This document shows positions 20,311 through 29,270 of a DNA stretch of 64,000 nt, one piece after another. Every line of letters begins with the position of its first letter. Position 1 is the stretch's first letter. Position numbers and translations under genes: made by a program. Source of the stretch: Deltaproteobacteria bacterium IMCC39146 (GTDB lineage: Bacteria; Desulfobacterota; Desulfuromonadia; Desulfuromonadales; BM103); the NCBI GenBank assembly GCA_030005635.1, contig JARUHP010000001.1:186001-250000 (forward strand), written 5' to 3'. The notes beneath the pieces were generated by a model. That model had not been told where the DNA came from and searched no databases. It saw nothing but the letters and a program-made list of their open reading frames with translations.

Positions 20311-20683
20311 TCCGGGAGGCCTCGCTCTTCTTCGCGGTTTCAACTGTTGCTGTTTCTACCGTTGGTTCGTCGACAATAGGTTCCGGGTCGACGGAAGGCT
20401 CTGGGTCGATGGAAGGCTCTGGGTCGTCAGCGTTGGCCTCGTCAGGATAAGGGCTCTGCATGGCTCCGGGCGGGGTCAGCTTGACGGGTGGAGGCGTTTG
20501 CTGATCAGTGTCATGACTACGGACTTCGGCCTCGAAGGTCTGCTTCAGTTCGTCGGAGGCGCGTTTGAATTCTGAAAGGCCACGACCGAGGGCTTTGGCA
20601 ATATCGGGAAGACGTTTCGGCCCGAGCACGATCAGGGCGATGGCCATGATCATGAGGAGTTCAGGAAAACCTATACCAAACAT
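20303..20683 (-). CDS. tatB: TatB/TatA-type twin-arginine translocase subunit
   Basis: 126 residues. A single N-terminal membrane helix in [21 protein letters not shown] is followed by the [15 protein letters not shown] amphipathic helix. The FPELL start favours TatB over TatA. The C-terminal half is low complexity and acidic, with near-tandem DPEPS units (residues about 88-107) encoded by a repeated DNA segment near 20385-20430. It is the first gene of a tatB-tatC pair. No further tatA was seen in this window. Confidence 0.88.
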   Translation of the reverse strand: MFGIGFPELLMIMAIALIVLGPKRLPDIAKALGRGLSEFKRASDELKQTFEAEVRSHDTDQQTPPPVKLTPPGAMQSPYPDEANADDPEPSIDPEPSVDPEPIVDEPTVETATVETAKKSEASRNE

Positions 20684-20773
20684 ATATAATCACCGTAAGC
20701 GGGGTTGAAAAAGTGAGCTGAGAATACCGGCAAACAGAGGCCCTGTCAAGGGCCCTGAGACAGCTATAAGCAT

Positions 20774-20802
20774 TTGACATAGCAAGGTTTTTGCACTAGG
20801 AT
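20774..20802 (+). promoter_or_regulatory. Sigma-70-type promoter of nadA
   Basis: TTGACA at 20774-20779 and TAGGAT at 20797-20802 with a 17-base spacer, 33 bases before the nadA start. Confidence 0.65.
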
Positions 20803-20835
20803 ACGGCAATCTACGAGCAAGGAAATGGTTGTATC

Positions 20836-21750
20836 ATGAATCAAAACGATATCATAAAAGAAATCCTGCGCCTGGCTGACGAGCGCGATGCTCTGATCCT
20901 GGCCCATAATTATCAGCGTGATGAAATCCAGGAACTGGCACATATTACAGGGGATTCTCTCGCCCTGTCGATGGAGGCCGCCCGCACCGACAAGTCGGTG
21001 ATTGTCTTCTGTGGTGTTCACTTTATGGCAGAAAGTGCTGCCATCCTGGCACCGGAAAAGACGGTTCTGCTACCGCGTCTTGATGCTGGTTGTCCGATGG
21101 CCGACATGATTACGGCAGAGGGTTTGCGTGAATTCAAAAGCAAGTATCCCGGCGTACCTGTGGTCACCTACGTCAACTCAAGTGCTGCTGTGAAAGCAGA
21201 GAGCGATATCTGTTGTACAAGTTCTAACGCCGTTAATGTTGTTGCCTCTCTTGCCGACAAAGAAGTCATTCTTGCCCCGGATCGTAATCTGGGCCGTTAC
21301 ATTGCCGATCAAGTGGATAAAACCTGCTACTTATGGGATGGGTACTGCCCGACGCACGAGCGTTTTACGGTCGCCGATGTTAAGGCGGTCAAGGCTGATT
21401 ATCCAGACGCCCTCTTTATGGCACACCCCGAATGTCCTCCAGAGGTGTTGGCTCAGGCCGATCATATCTGCTCCACCAGCGGTATGTACACCTTCGCCTC
21501 GGAAAATCCAGCCAAACAATTCATCGTTGGTACCGAAGCGGGCATTCTCTACCGCTTGCGCAAAGAGAATCCCGACAAAGAATTTATCCTGCCGACCACG
21601 CGTCTTATCTGTCCAAACATGAAGCTGACCTCTATAGAGGATATTCTCAAAGCTTTGCAGACCATGAGCCCCCAGGTAACGGTCCCGGCAGAGGTCAGAA
21701 TCCCGGCTAAAATTACCCTGGACCGGATGCTGGCCGTTCCACGTGATTGA
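20836..21750 (+). CDS. nadA: Quinolinate synthase NadA
   Basis: 304 residues. [4Fe-4S] enzyme condensing iminoaspartate with dihydroxyacetone phosphate in de novo NAD synthesis. Early motif [21 protein letters not shown], then [19 protein letters not shown] and [14 protein letters not shown]. The cluster-binding cysteines are likely those in [15 protein letters not shown] and LICPNMK. nadB and nadC are not adjacent here. It has its own promoter and is followed, after about 90 bases without a clear terminator, by mfd. Confidence 0.96.
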   Translation: MNQNDIIKEILRLADERDALILAHNYQRDEIQELAHITGDSLALSMEAARTDKSVIVFCGVHFMAESAAILAPEKTVLLPRLDAGCPMADMITAEGLREFKSKYPGVPVVTYVNSSAAVKAESDICCTSSNAVNVVASLADKEVILAPDRNLGRYIADQVDKTCYLWDGYCPTHERFTVADVKAVKADYPDALFMAHPECPPEVLAQADHICSTSGMYTFASENPAKQFIVGTEAGILYRLRKENPDKEFILPTTRLICPNMKLTSIEDILKALQTMSPQVTVPAEVRIPAKITLDRMLAVPRD

Positions 21751-21837
21751 TTCTCTTAGTCCCTGTTCTCCGCCATTCTGCTACGGATTCAGGCGTGAAA
21801 GATGAAGATAGAATGATGGTCTTTGTCGGGTGCCAAC

Positions 21838-24800
21838 ATGTCAGAATCGACTGAACACCGCTTTCAGCACAGTAGCCTTGCTGGTCTTCAGCATCCTTTC
21901 GCCTCCGGTGTGTTCGGACGCAGCGAAATTCTTGGCCTCAACGGTAGCAGCGACGCCTGGTTTGCCGCCGGGCTGTTAGCCCGCAAAGAGAGCGCAGAAA
22001 CTCTCTTGATCGTGGCCTCCGATCAGGCTGAAGCCCAGCGGTTTTACCGGGCGCTCAGCTTTTTTCATGGCCGTCAGGCCGATATTCTCTTCTTCCCGCA
22101 CTGGGAAACCGAACCTTACGCTCCCTTAAGCCCTCACCCTGAAATCGAAGCCACCCGTTTAGCGACTCTCGCCGCTCTCGCCAACGGCCGCGGCAAGGCC
22201 ATAGTCACAACGGTCAAAGCCTTGCAGCAGAAAATCCTGCCCCGCGAGGTTCTCGATTCCCTGCGTCTGCAGCTCGAGGTCGGCGACGAGATGCCGCGCG
22301 ACGTCCTTTTGCACGGGCTGGCCTCCCTCGGTTATCAGCGGGTCACCCTGGTTGAGGATCGCGGCAGCTTTGCCGTTCGAGGTGACCTGGTGGATCTTTT
22401 CCCGCCGATGCTTGAACAGCCGGTACGTCTGGCGTTCTTCGGCGATGAGCTTGAGGAGATTCGCAGCTTTGATCCTATCAGCCAACGCTCCGGTGATCAG
22501 CACCTGGTACGCCTTGAGCTGGCTCCGGCCCGGGAAATGATCTTGGCCGGACGTCATCTGGACACCTTCACCCGGCGTTGCAAGCAGCGCTGCGACGATC
22601 TGGAGATTCCCCGTGCCCAGCGCGAATCGATCCTGGAAGAAGTCCGCGAAGGCTTGCTTGGCCCCGGCCGGGAGAACCTTCTGCCGCTCAATTACGATTC
22701 TCTTGATACTCTTTTTGATTATCTGGGGCGCTATTGCTGGCTGATGCTTGACCCTGCCGCAATCATCACTGCTGCCGACGAATTTTGCGAAGCCATAAAA
22801 AGTGGTGAGAAACGTGTGCAGAGCAATTCCGAACCCTATGCTCCTGCACGGGAGTTTTATCTGACCGGGCAAGAGTTGGATGCACGCTTCAATCAGGGGC
22901 CGCGTATTGACCTGGCCTCGTTGCAGGTTTATCAGCTTGAAGAGGAGCACCCGGTTTACCGTGTTCCGGTTCTGGGCAATACGGATCTGCGACCTGATCA
23001 CGCCGCTCATGACGGCAGTCTTGCCCCTCTTGTTGAAAAATTGCGAGATTGGCAGAATGACGGCTGGAGAGTGCTGATTGTTTGTCACCAGCGCGGTCAG
23101 GCGGAGCGGTTACTCGATCTTCTGGCGCCGAGCGATTTGCACCTTGGCTGGGAGCCGGATCTTCTGGCGGGGCGTGTCTTTGCCCAAGGAATTACCATCA
23201 CGACAGGTCTGCTGGACAGTGGTTTCAGACTGGTCGATGAAAAACTTGTCGTTATCTGTGACGATGAAATTTTTGGACCGCGCACACATCGCAAGGTGCG
23301 CCCTCGGCAACGGGTCTTTGAATCCTCCCTGGCTGACTTGAAGGCTTCGGATCTGGTCGTGCATGCCGACTACGGCATCGGTCGTTATCTCGGTTTGGTC
23401 CATTTAAAGACCGGAGCGGTCGAGGGGGATTTTATCCACCTTGAGTATGCCGGAGAAGATCGCCTTTACCTGCCGGTTGAACGTATTGAGAAGGTGCAGA
23501 AGTACCTGTCGGACGGCTCTTCGCCACGACTGGACAAGATGGGTAGCGGCGCCTGGGAAAAAGCCAAGTTGCGGGCCCGGGCGACGATCGAGGAGATGGC
23601 CCGTGACCTGCTGCAGGTTCAGGCCCGCCGGCAGCTCGCCGAAGGTTTCAGCTACAGTCCTCCGGACGGTCTTTTTCGTGAATTCGAAGCGGCCTTTCCC
23701 CACGAAGAAACCCCCGACCAACTGGAGGCGATTGAATCTGTCCTCGAGGACATGGTGTCCGAACGTCCGGTGGATCGTCTGATCTGTGGCGATGTCGGCT
23801 ACGGCAAGACCGAGGTTGCGATTCGGGCGGCTTTTAAAGCGGTCCTCGATAGTCGCCAGGTGGCCATCCTGGTGCCGACGACAGTTCTGGCTCGTCAGCA
23901 TCTGGAAACCTTCCGGCAGCGGTTTGCCGACTACCCGGTGACCGTCGATATGTTGTCGCGTTTTCGTACTGCAGCTGAGCAGAAAAAGACCCTTGCGCGT
24001 ACGGCTGCCGGGAAGGTTGATATTCTGATCGGCACGCATCGCCTGTTACAGCGTGATGTACATTTTAAAAACCTCGGTCTGATCGTCATAGATGAAGAGC
24101 AGCGCTTCGGTGTGACACACAAGGAACGTTTGAAGAAAATGCGCGCTGAAGTCGATGTTTTGACTCTGACCGCCACACCGATTCCGCGGACCCTGCACCA
24201 GAGTTTGGCCGGCCTGAGAGAGTTGTCGATTATCGATACTCCGCCGGTGGATCGACAGGCGATTCGAACCTATGTCACCCGTTTTGATGATGACCTGATC
24301 CGTGACGCCATTCTACGCGAACTGCGCCGTGGCGGGCAGGTTTACTTCGTGCACAACCGGGTGCAGTCGATCGGTGCCATGGCAGATTTCCTGCGACAGC
24401 TGGTTCCCCAGGCCAAGGTTGGTGTCGGCCATGGGCAGATGCCGGAAAAAGAGCTGGAGAGTGTCATGCTCGACTTTATCGAAGGGCGAACCAATCTGCT
24501 GGTTTGTACAACGATCATTGAAAACGGCATTGATATCTCTTCAGCGAACACCATGATCATCAATCGGGCGGACTGTTTCGGCTTGTCGCAGCTCTACCAG
24601 TTGCGTGGCCGGGTCGGCCGTTCACACCAACGCGCCTACGCCTACCTGATGATCCCCGGCGAAGGCCTACTGACCAAGGATGCCCGTGAACGCCTCAAGG
24701 TCCTTCAGGAACAGGCGGAGCTGGGCGCTGGTTTTCGCATCGCCCGCCACGACCTTGAATTACGCGGTGCCGGTGACCTGCTCGGTTCGCGACAGGCCGG

Positions 24801-25326
24801 ACAAGTTGCGGCCATCGGTTTTGAAATGTACACAGAACTGCTCGAGGAGACGATCCAGGAACTGCAAGGGCAAAGCCGTGAAGAGAGCGTCGATCCGGAG
24901 ATCCGCCTCGGCCTTTCTGCTTTTCTGCCGGAGTCTTATGTCTCTGACCCCAATCAGCGACTGGTCCTTTATCGCAAGCTCGCTTCCGCTGGCGATGATA
25001 TCGAGATCTACCAGGCCGGGGATGAATTACGCGACCGTTACGGGGAACCGCCAAAAGCGGCAGAGCTTCTGCTTGAAGTCATGAAGTTACGGGTGCTGAT
25101 GAAGCAATTATATGTCGAGCTGGCAGAATTTGACGGTCATAACCTGGTCTTTGCTTTTCCGGGCAATACTAAAGTTGCTCCGGAGCAGATTCTGGCTCTG
25201 CTTGAAGATAGCAAAAAGTACTCTTTCAGTCCCGATTACCGCTTGAGTATCCGCCTCGGCAGGATCGCCAGGGAAGAGGTCTTAGCGATCGCTAAAAAGG
25301 AATTGCAAGCTTTTTGTCGGCTATGA
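21838..25326 (+). CDS. mfd: Transcription-repair coupling factor Mfd
   Basis: 1162 residues from the ATG at 21838 (a TTG at 21823 is possible but lacks support). It removes stalled RNA polymerase and recruits UvrA. The N-terminal UvrB-like region includes HWETEPYAPLSPHPEI. The RNA-polymerase-interacting domain has VVHADYGIGRYLGL. The helicase part shows the Walker A region CGDVGYGKTEVAIRAAF, the DEEQRFG box, LTATPIPRTLHQ and QLRGRVGRSHQRAYAYL. The C-terminal UvrA-binding-release domain is complete. uvrA itself lies 4 kb further on. Confidence 0.97.
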   Translation: MSESTEHRFQHSSLAGLQHPFASGVFGRSEILGLNGSSDAWFAAGLLARKESAETLLIVASDQAEAQRFYRALSFFHGRQADILFFPHWETEPYAPLSPHPEIEATRLATLAALANGRGKAIVTTVKALQQKILPREVLDSLRLQLEVGDEMPRDVLLHGLASLGYQRVTLVEDRGSFAVRGDLVDLFPPMLEQPVRLAFFGDELEEIRSFDPISQRSGDQHLVRLELAPAREMILAGRHLDTFTRRCKQRCDDLEIPRAQRESILEEVREGLLGPGRENLLPLNYDSLDTLFDYLGRYCWLMLDPAAIITAADEFCEAIKSGEKRVQSNSEPYAPAREFYLTGQELDARFNQGPRIDLASLQVYQLEEEHPVYRVPVLGNTDLRPDHAAHDGSLAPLVEKLRDWQNDGWRVLIVCHQRGQAERLLDLLAPSDLHLGWEPDLLAGRVFAQGITITTGLLDSGFRLVDEKLVVICDDEIFGPRTHRKVRPRQRVFESSLADLKASDLVVHADYGIGRYLGLVHLKTGAVEGDFIHLEYAGEDRLYLPVERIEKVQKYLSDGSSPRLDKMGSGAWEKAKLRARATIEEMARDLLQVQARRQLAEGFSYSPPDGLFREFEAAFPHEETPDQLEAIESVLEDMVSERPVDRLICGDVGYGKTEVAIRAAFKAVLDSRQVAILVPTTVLARQHLETFRQRFADYPVTVDMLSRFRTAAEQKKTLARTAAGKVDILIGTHRLLQRDVHFKNLGLIVIDEEQRFGVTHKERLKKMRAEVDVLTLTATPIPRTLHQSLAGLRELSIIDTPPVDRQAIRTYVTRFDDDLIRDAILRELRRGGQVYFVHNRVQSIGAMADFLRQLVPQAKVGVGHGQMPEKELESVMLDFIEGRTNLLVCTTIIENGIDISSANTMIINRADCFGLSQLYQLRGRVGRSHQRAYAYLMIPGEGLLTKDARERLKVLQEQAELGAGFRIARHDLELRGAGDLLGSRQAGQVAAIGFEMYTELLEETIQELQGQSREESVDPEIRLGLSAFLPESYVSDPNQRLVLYRKLASAGDDIEIYQAGDELRDRYGEPPKAAELLLEVMKLRVLMKQLYVELAEFDGHNLVFAFPGNTKVAPEQILALLEDSKKYSFSPDYRLSIRLGRIAREEVLAIAKKELQAFCRL

Positions 25327-25371
25327 TAGGTTGACGACTTCTATTCACCCCTTTGAAACAAATGAATAAGC

Positions 25372-26316
25372 ATGCATAGAACTCACTTGTGTATATTAAC
25401 CCTTCTTCTCAGCTTGTTTGGTCTGGTAGCCGGCTGCAGTTCCGAGCCTGTTGTGGAAGCCTTGCCTGCCTTGATCGTGATCAATGATCAGGAGCTCACC
25501 AAGGCGGACTTTCTTGTCGAATTTGAACAGAGCCTGCAAAAAGATCAGCAACTAAGTGGTATCGAGCGCGAGGAACTACAGCGCTCCTTTTTGGTTCAGT
25601 TGATCGATCGGGAACTGATTCATGGTGAGGCCAGGCGCCTCAATATTGCTCTTACAGACGCTGATGTTGAAGCTGCTTTGCAGGGTTATCGACAGGATTA
25701 TCCCGGCAGCAGCTTCGAAGAAATGCTTGTTGAGCGAGGCTTGACTCTGCAGGCCTGGCGGGAAGAGCTCAAGGAAAGTTTAATCATGGAGAAGCTCCTT
25801 GAGCAGGCCGTTTACTCTATGGTTTCGGTGAGCGACGGAGAGGTTGCCGCTTATTTCAAGGTCAATCGTGATCAGTTTGATCGTCCCGAACAGGTTCGGG
25901 CCAGGCAGATTGTGGTTGCGGATGAAGCAGAGGGTCAGGAGATCCTCGGCATGTTGCGTCAAGAACGTTCTTTTGCCGAAGTTGCTGCAGAGTACTCCCT
26001 GTCTCCGGATGCAGAACAGGGTGGCGACCTGGGCTTCTTTGGCCGCGGCGAGATGCCGCCTGAATTTGACGCGATAGTCTTCGACCTGCCGGTCAAGCGT
26101 CTGAGTGACCTGGTCAAAAGTGAGTACGGCTATCACCTTTTCCTGGTTGAGGAAAAACGCAAAGCAAAACGACTCAATAAAAAGGAAGCTTCTGAGGAGA
26201 TCCGAGCAATACTTGAAGGTCTTAAAAAGGAAGAAGTTTACCTTGCCTGGCTGCAGGATATGCGGTCCCGTGCCGTGATTTCCGTAGATTGGGCTCAGCT
26301 TGAAAGAACGAGATAA
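25372..26316 (+). CDS. Parvulin-type peptidyl-prolyl isomerase lipoprotein
   Basis: 314 residues. The signal peptide ends in lipobox LVAGC (cysteine near residue 22), so it is an exported lipoprotein. The SurA/PrsA-like N-terminal helical domain is followed by a PpiC domain at about residues 170-265, with VRARQIVVADE, GGDLGFFGRGEMPPEFD and SEYGYHLFLVEEK. It likely assists folding of envelope proteins. A second gene of the same general type follows after the 168-bp repeat, so the pair may act in outer-membrane protein biogenesis. The stop is six bases before the repeat. Confidence 0.92.
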   Translation: MHRTHLCILTLLLSLFGLVAGCSSEPVVEALPALIVINDQELTKADFLVEFEQSLQKDQQLSGIEREELQRSFLVQLIDRELIHGEARRLNIALTDADVEAALQGYRQDYPGSSFEEMLVERGLTLQAWREELKESLIMEKLLEQAVYSMVSVSDGEVAAYFKVNRDQFDRPEQVRARQIVVADEAEGQEILGMLRQERSFAEVAAEYSLSPDAEQGGDLGFFGRGEMPPEFDAIVFDLPVKRLSDLVKSEYGYHLFLVEEKRKAKRLNKKEASEEIRAILEGLKKEEVYLAWLQDMRSRAVISVDWAQLERTR

Positions 26317-26322
26317 AGTAGT

Positions 26323-26490
26323 CTAGTGCCGCGTCAACGACAAACTGACGCATCCAACTTGTTCTTTCCCGCGCCTGCTTCGTTATGTCTTAAGCCACGT
26401 AGTTATAACTATGTGACTCAAGACATGCCTTGCTGGCACAAAAAAATACGGCGTTGTCTTTACGGCATTTCATCATTGACACGACACTGG
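26323..26490. repeat. 168-bp dispersed element with terminal inverted repeats, copy 2
   Basis: Same length and arrangement as 6012-6179, with 13 mismatches and no gaps by hand count. Ends CTAGTGCCGCGTCAACGA and CCAGTGTCGTGTCAATGA (opposite strand). The central stem is extended here by the perfect palindrome TAGTTATAACTA. It is inserted six bases after the stop of the PpiC lipoprotein and upstream of the SurA-like gene. Short ORFs crossing it are not conserved as proteins between the two copies. Confidence 0.85.
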
Positions 26491-26574
26491 GAGGCTTTCC
26501 CGGGGTTCTGGGGAATGATCCTGTGTTGATATGGGTTTAAAGTTTCGAAGAAGGTAACCAAGGAAAAGGATGTT

Positions 26575-27522
26575 ATGAGAAATTTTGGAATTGCACTGTT
26601 GTTGATATGCAGTATCGGTTTGACATCGGTTTCGGCAAAGATTGTCAGTCGTGTTGCGGCGGTTGTCAACAAGGAGATCATTTCAACCCATCAGCTTGAT
26701 CAGAGACTGCAGGAGCAGTTGGCAAAACAGCAGAAACAGCCTTCTCCGGTGCAGATGGGGGCCCTGCGTCAAGAACTCCTTTCCCGTATGATAGAGGAGT
26801 CTCTGGTTCAACAGCGGATCGCGGCACTTAGCCTGACCGTCTCCGAAGAAGAGATTGAAACAGCGCTCATGGATGTCCAAAAGAAGAATAAACTGAGTCG
26901 CGATGATCTTGAAGATGCGGTCCAGTCGCAAGGTTTGGATTTTGATAATTATCGTGACAATCTGCGCCAGCAGATTTTGCGTTATAAGCTGATTGGTGAA
27001 GAAGTTCGTAGCCAGATCGATGTGCCTGAGCGTGAGCTCGTTGAATATTACCGTGCTCACCTGGATGACTATCGCTTGCCCCCTGAGGTTGAGTTGAGCG
27101 CTATCTCCTTCCCGGTTTCGGAAAAGGCGTCCGAGCAGGAGCGCACCCGGATCCGCAAGATGGCCAATGAAGCGCTGACGCGCTTACAGCAGGGTGAAGC
27201 ACTGGAAGAGGTTTCTGATAGCTATAATCAAACCTACGGTGCCACTGGCGGTTCAATGGGCAAATTTGTCTACGAAGAGTTGACTCCGGAGTTTGTCGAG
27301 GCGATCAATGAGGTTGAGGACGGCTCCTTCACTGCTCCCGTAGAAATGGCTACCGCGATCCACCTGTTGAGAGTGGACGACCGCCTGTCTGAGGGTTTGA
27401 GACAGTTCGATGCGGTAAAATTTGACATTCACCAGATGCTTCTGGATCAGAAAACGGATGCGCGTATCAAGGAGTGGACTAAAGCTCTGAAAAATAAAGC
27501 GTTTATCGATATCCGCCTGTAG
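26575..27522 (+). CDS. SurA-like periplasmic chaperone/peptidyl-prolyl isomerase
   Basis: 315 residues. Signal peptide of about 21 residues ending SVSA. The mature protein starts KIVSRVAAVVNKEIIST, the SurA N-domain motif. A helical region follows, then a single parvulin domain at about residues 170-275 (VELSAISFPV, YGATGGSMGKFVYEELTPEFVEAINE). E. coli SurA has two parvulin domains, whereas this form has one. It probably chaperones outer-membrane proteins in the periplasm. It is separated from the related lipoprotein gene only by the repeat and about 85 further bases, and a strong terminator follows. Confidence 0.9.
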   Translation: MRNFGIALLLICSIGLTSVSAKIVSRVAAVVNKEIISTHQLDQRLQEQLAKQQKQPSPVQMGALRQELLSRMIEESLVQQRIAALSLTVSEEEIETALMDVQKKNKLSRDDLEDAVQSQGLDFDNYRDNLRQQILRYKLIGEEVRSQIDVPERELVEYYRAHLDDYRLPPEVELSAISFPVSEKASEQERTRIRKMANEALTRLQQGEALEEVSDSYNQTYGATGGSMGKFVYEELTPEFVEAINEVEDGSFTAPVEMATAIHLLRVDDRLSEGLRQFDAVKFDIHQMLLDQKTDARIKEWTKALKNKAFIDIRL

Positions 27523-27540
27523 AGGGGCTCCAGCGATGAA

Positions 27541-27576
27541 AAAAAGGCCACCTGCTAAAAGCAGGTGGCCTTTTTT
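27541..27576. terminator. Rho-independent terminator, probably bidirectional
   Basis: Perfect 15-bp stem AAAAAGGCCACCTGC/GCAGGTGGCCTTTTT with a TAAAA loop between the converging SurA-like and PilZ genes. Confidence 0.95.
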
Positions 27577-27596
27577 AATATCTGTATGAGAGAGAA

Positions 27597-27956
27597 TTAT
27601 TCTTCCAGGGCACTCTTGAGGGCTGTGAAGTGTTTCTGATAGGTCTGGTGGTCCGCTTCGTCGAATTCGAGAAACATGACACCACTTGAGCAGAGGTCGT
27701 CACTTTCCGGTTGAGAATTGATCACGCGCCCGTTGATCTGCACCAGGTCGTTGTCGAGACCGAGGGTGATCCGTAACGTCTGTTCCGGCTCAAAGAATTG
27801 ACCGGTTTCGAGCCGCAAACCGGTTTCACTGACATTGAGTGTGCGGGCCAGGCCTCGGCCGGTGACCTCTCCATTCGAGGAAAGGATCTCGTAATCGAGA
27901 AATTTCAAGGCATACCGGCGTTCCGCTTGACGGCGTTCGAACAGATCGTCACTCAT
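27597..27956 (-). CDS. PilZ domain protein
   Basis: 119 residues from the ATG at 27956, which has GGAG eight bases upstream (a GTG one codon earlier is possible). PilZ domains bind cyclic di-GMP. The N-terminal arginine-rich ERRQAERRYALKF and the NVSETGLRLE motif fit RxxxR and [D/N]xSxxG, and LGLDNDLVQINGRV continues the beta-barrel. It is a stand-alone domain, probably an adaptor in a motility, adhesion or exopolysaccharide response. No diguanylate cyclase lies nearby. Confidence 0.88.
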   Translation of the reverse strand: MSDDLFERRQAERRYALKFLDYEILSSNGEVTGRGLARTLNVSETGLRLETGQFFEPEQTLRITLGLDNDLVQINGRVINSQPESDDLCSSGVMFLEFDEADHQTYQKHFTALKSALEE

Positions 27957-28134
27957 CACTCTTTCTCCGTAATTTACATAACGTAATGAAATTCATCAAA
28001 GTATAACCCTTTCCCCGGAGTTTGAAAACTGCTTTCCCCGGTTAAAAGAAGAATCCTTATTTTGCGAATCAGGTTGAGGCGATTTTCACGCCTGGGCTAT
28101 ACTGTAGATTCGTGCTTATTCAAATGGGGGCTTT

Positions 28135-29184
28135 ATGACAAAACCACTTATCATAACGATGGGCGACCCGACCGGAATTGGACCGGAAGTTATCATTCGA
28201 GCCGTCAACGAAGGTGCTTTTATTGACCTTGCTCGTCCGTTGATCGTCGCCGGAGATCTTGGTGTGCTGAAACGGGCTGCTGCCGTTTGTGGATGCGATG
28301 TTCAGCACCAGCTTGGTTCCTCGTCATCCCTGGCGACGGATGAACTTGTTGTTGGCGGGCACCACTTGCCTGTACAAGCCTTGACGCAACTCGAGCTCTC
28401 CGGGCAAGTGTTTGGCCAACCGCAGATCTCTTCCGGGCGTGCCATGGCTGATTATATTGAATGGGCCTGCGATGCCTGTGTTGGCGGTGATGTGGCTGGG
28501 ATGGTCACGGCACCGATCAACAAGGAAATCTTACGCGCAGCAGGGGTTGCTTTCCCGGGCCATACCGAGCTGTTGGCCGATCGTTGCGAGGTTGAAGAGG
28601 TTGTTATGATGTTGGCCGGGGAGAGACTGCGAGTCTGCCTGGTGACGACCCATTGTGCTTTGCGGGAGGTGCCGCAACGCCTGAACGCAGAACGTATCCT
28701 GACGACCATGCGCATTGTTTCGTCAAGTCTGCAGCGGCAGTTCGGCATCAAAAAGCCGCGCCTGGCGGTCTTGGCGCTAAATCCGCACGCTGGTGAAGGG
28801 GGGTTGTTCGGTGACGAAGAAACCCGGCACATCGTTCCGGCGATTGCTGCCGCCCGCTCTGAAGGAATCCTTGCCAGCGGTCCGCACAGTGCCGATACCC
28901 TCTTCTGGTTTGCAGCTCAGGGCGAATACGACGCAGTGATCTGCATGTACCATGACCAGGGCTTGATCCCTCTCAAGTTGCTGCATTTTGATGACGGCGT
29001 CAACGTCACCCTTGGTCTGCCGATCGTGCGCACCTCCGTTGATCACGGTACGGCCTATGATCTGGCTGGCACCGGCCAGGCCAACGCTGCCAGCCTGGTT
29101 GCTGCAGTCAGGATGGCAGCCGAGATGGCAGAAAAACGGGAGCGAGGCACGGGGAGCGAGGATCGAGGAAAAGCTGGTCTTTAA
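28135..29184 (+). CDS. pdxA: 4-hydroxythreonine-4-phosphate dehydrogenase PdxA
   Basis: 349 residues. NAD(P)-dependent step of the DXP-dependent vitamin B6 pathway. It begins with ITMGDPTGIGPEVIIRA, contains VTAPINKE, FPGHTELLADRC and LALNPHAGEGGLFGDEE, and ends with CMYHDQGLIPLKLL and RTSVDHGTAYDLAGTGQANAAS. Histidines in GHTE, YHDQG and SVDHGT are the usual zinc ligands. The last 15 or so residues are encoded by a GAGCGAGG-type repetitive phrase (about 29145-29180) of the kind found in intergenic DNA elsewhere in this window, so the C-terminus looks extended by a repeat. Confidence 0.95.
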   Translation: MTKPLIITMGDPTGIGPEVIIRAVNEGAFIDLARPLIVAGDLGVLKRAAAVCGCDVQHQLGSSSSLATDELVVGGHHLPVQALTQLELSGQVFGQPQISSGRAMADYIEWACDACVGGDVAGMVTAPINKEILRAAGVAFPGHTELLADRCEVEEVVMMLAGERLRVCLVTTHCALREVPQRLNAERILTTMRIVSSSLQRQFGIKKPRLAVLALNPHAGEGGLFGDEETRHIVPAIAAARSEGILASGPHSADTLFWFAAQGEYDAVICMYHDQGLIPLKLLHFDDGVNVTLGLPIVRTSVDHGTAYDLAGTGQANAASLVAAVRMAAEMAEKRERGTGSEDRGKAGL

Positions 29185-29270
29185 GGTGGCGGCGTTTGTT
29201 TTACGCGCCCCGATAGTTAGATAAAACAGAAGCAACTCAATGATAGAAGAAAAGTGGTGGATATAAAACC

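Noticed and set aside
21736-21749. Third parS-like sequence at the end of nadA (GTTCCACGTGATTG)
   Set aside because: Only the left ten bases match; the right half-site is lost and it lies in coding sequence.
26326-26529. 67-residue ORF across the second 168-bp repeat
   Set aside because: It is not preserved as a protein in the first copy, so it is a by-product of the repeat.
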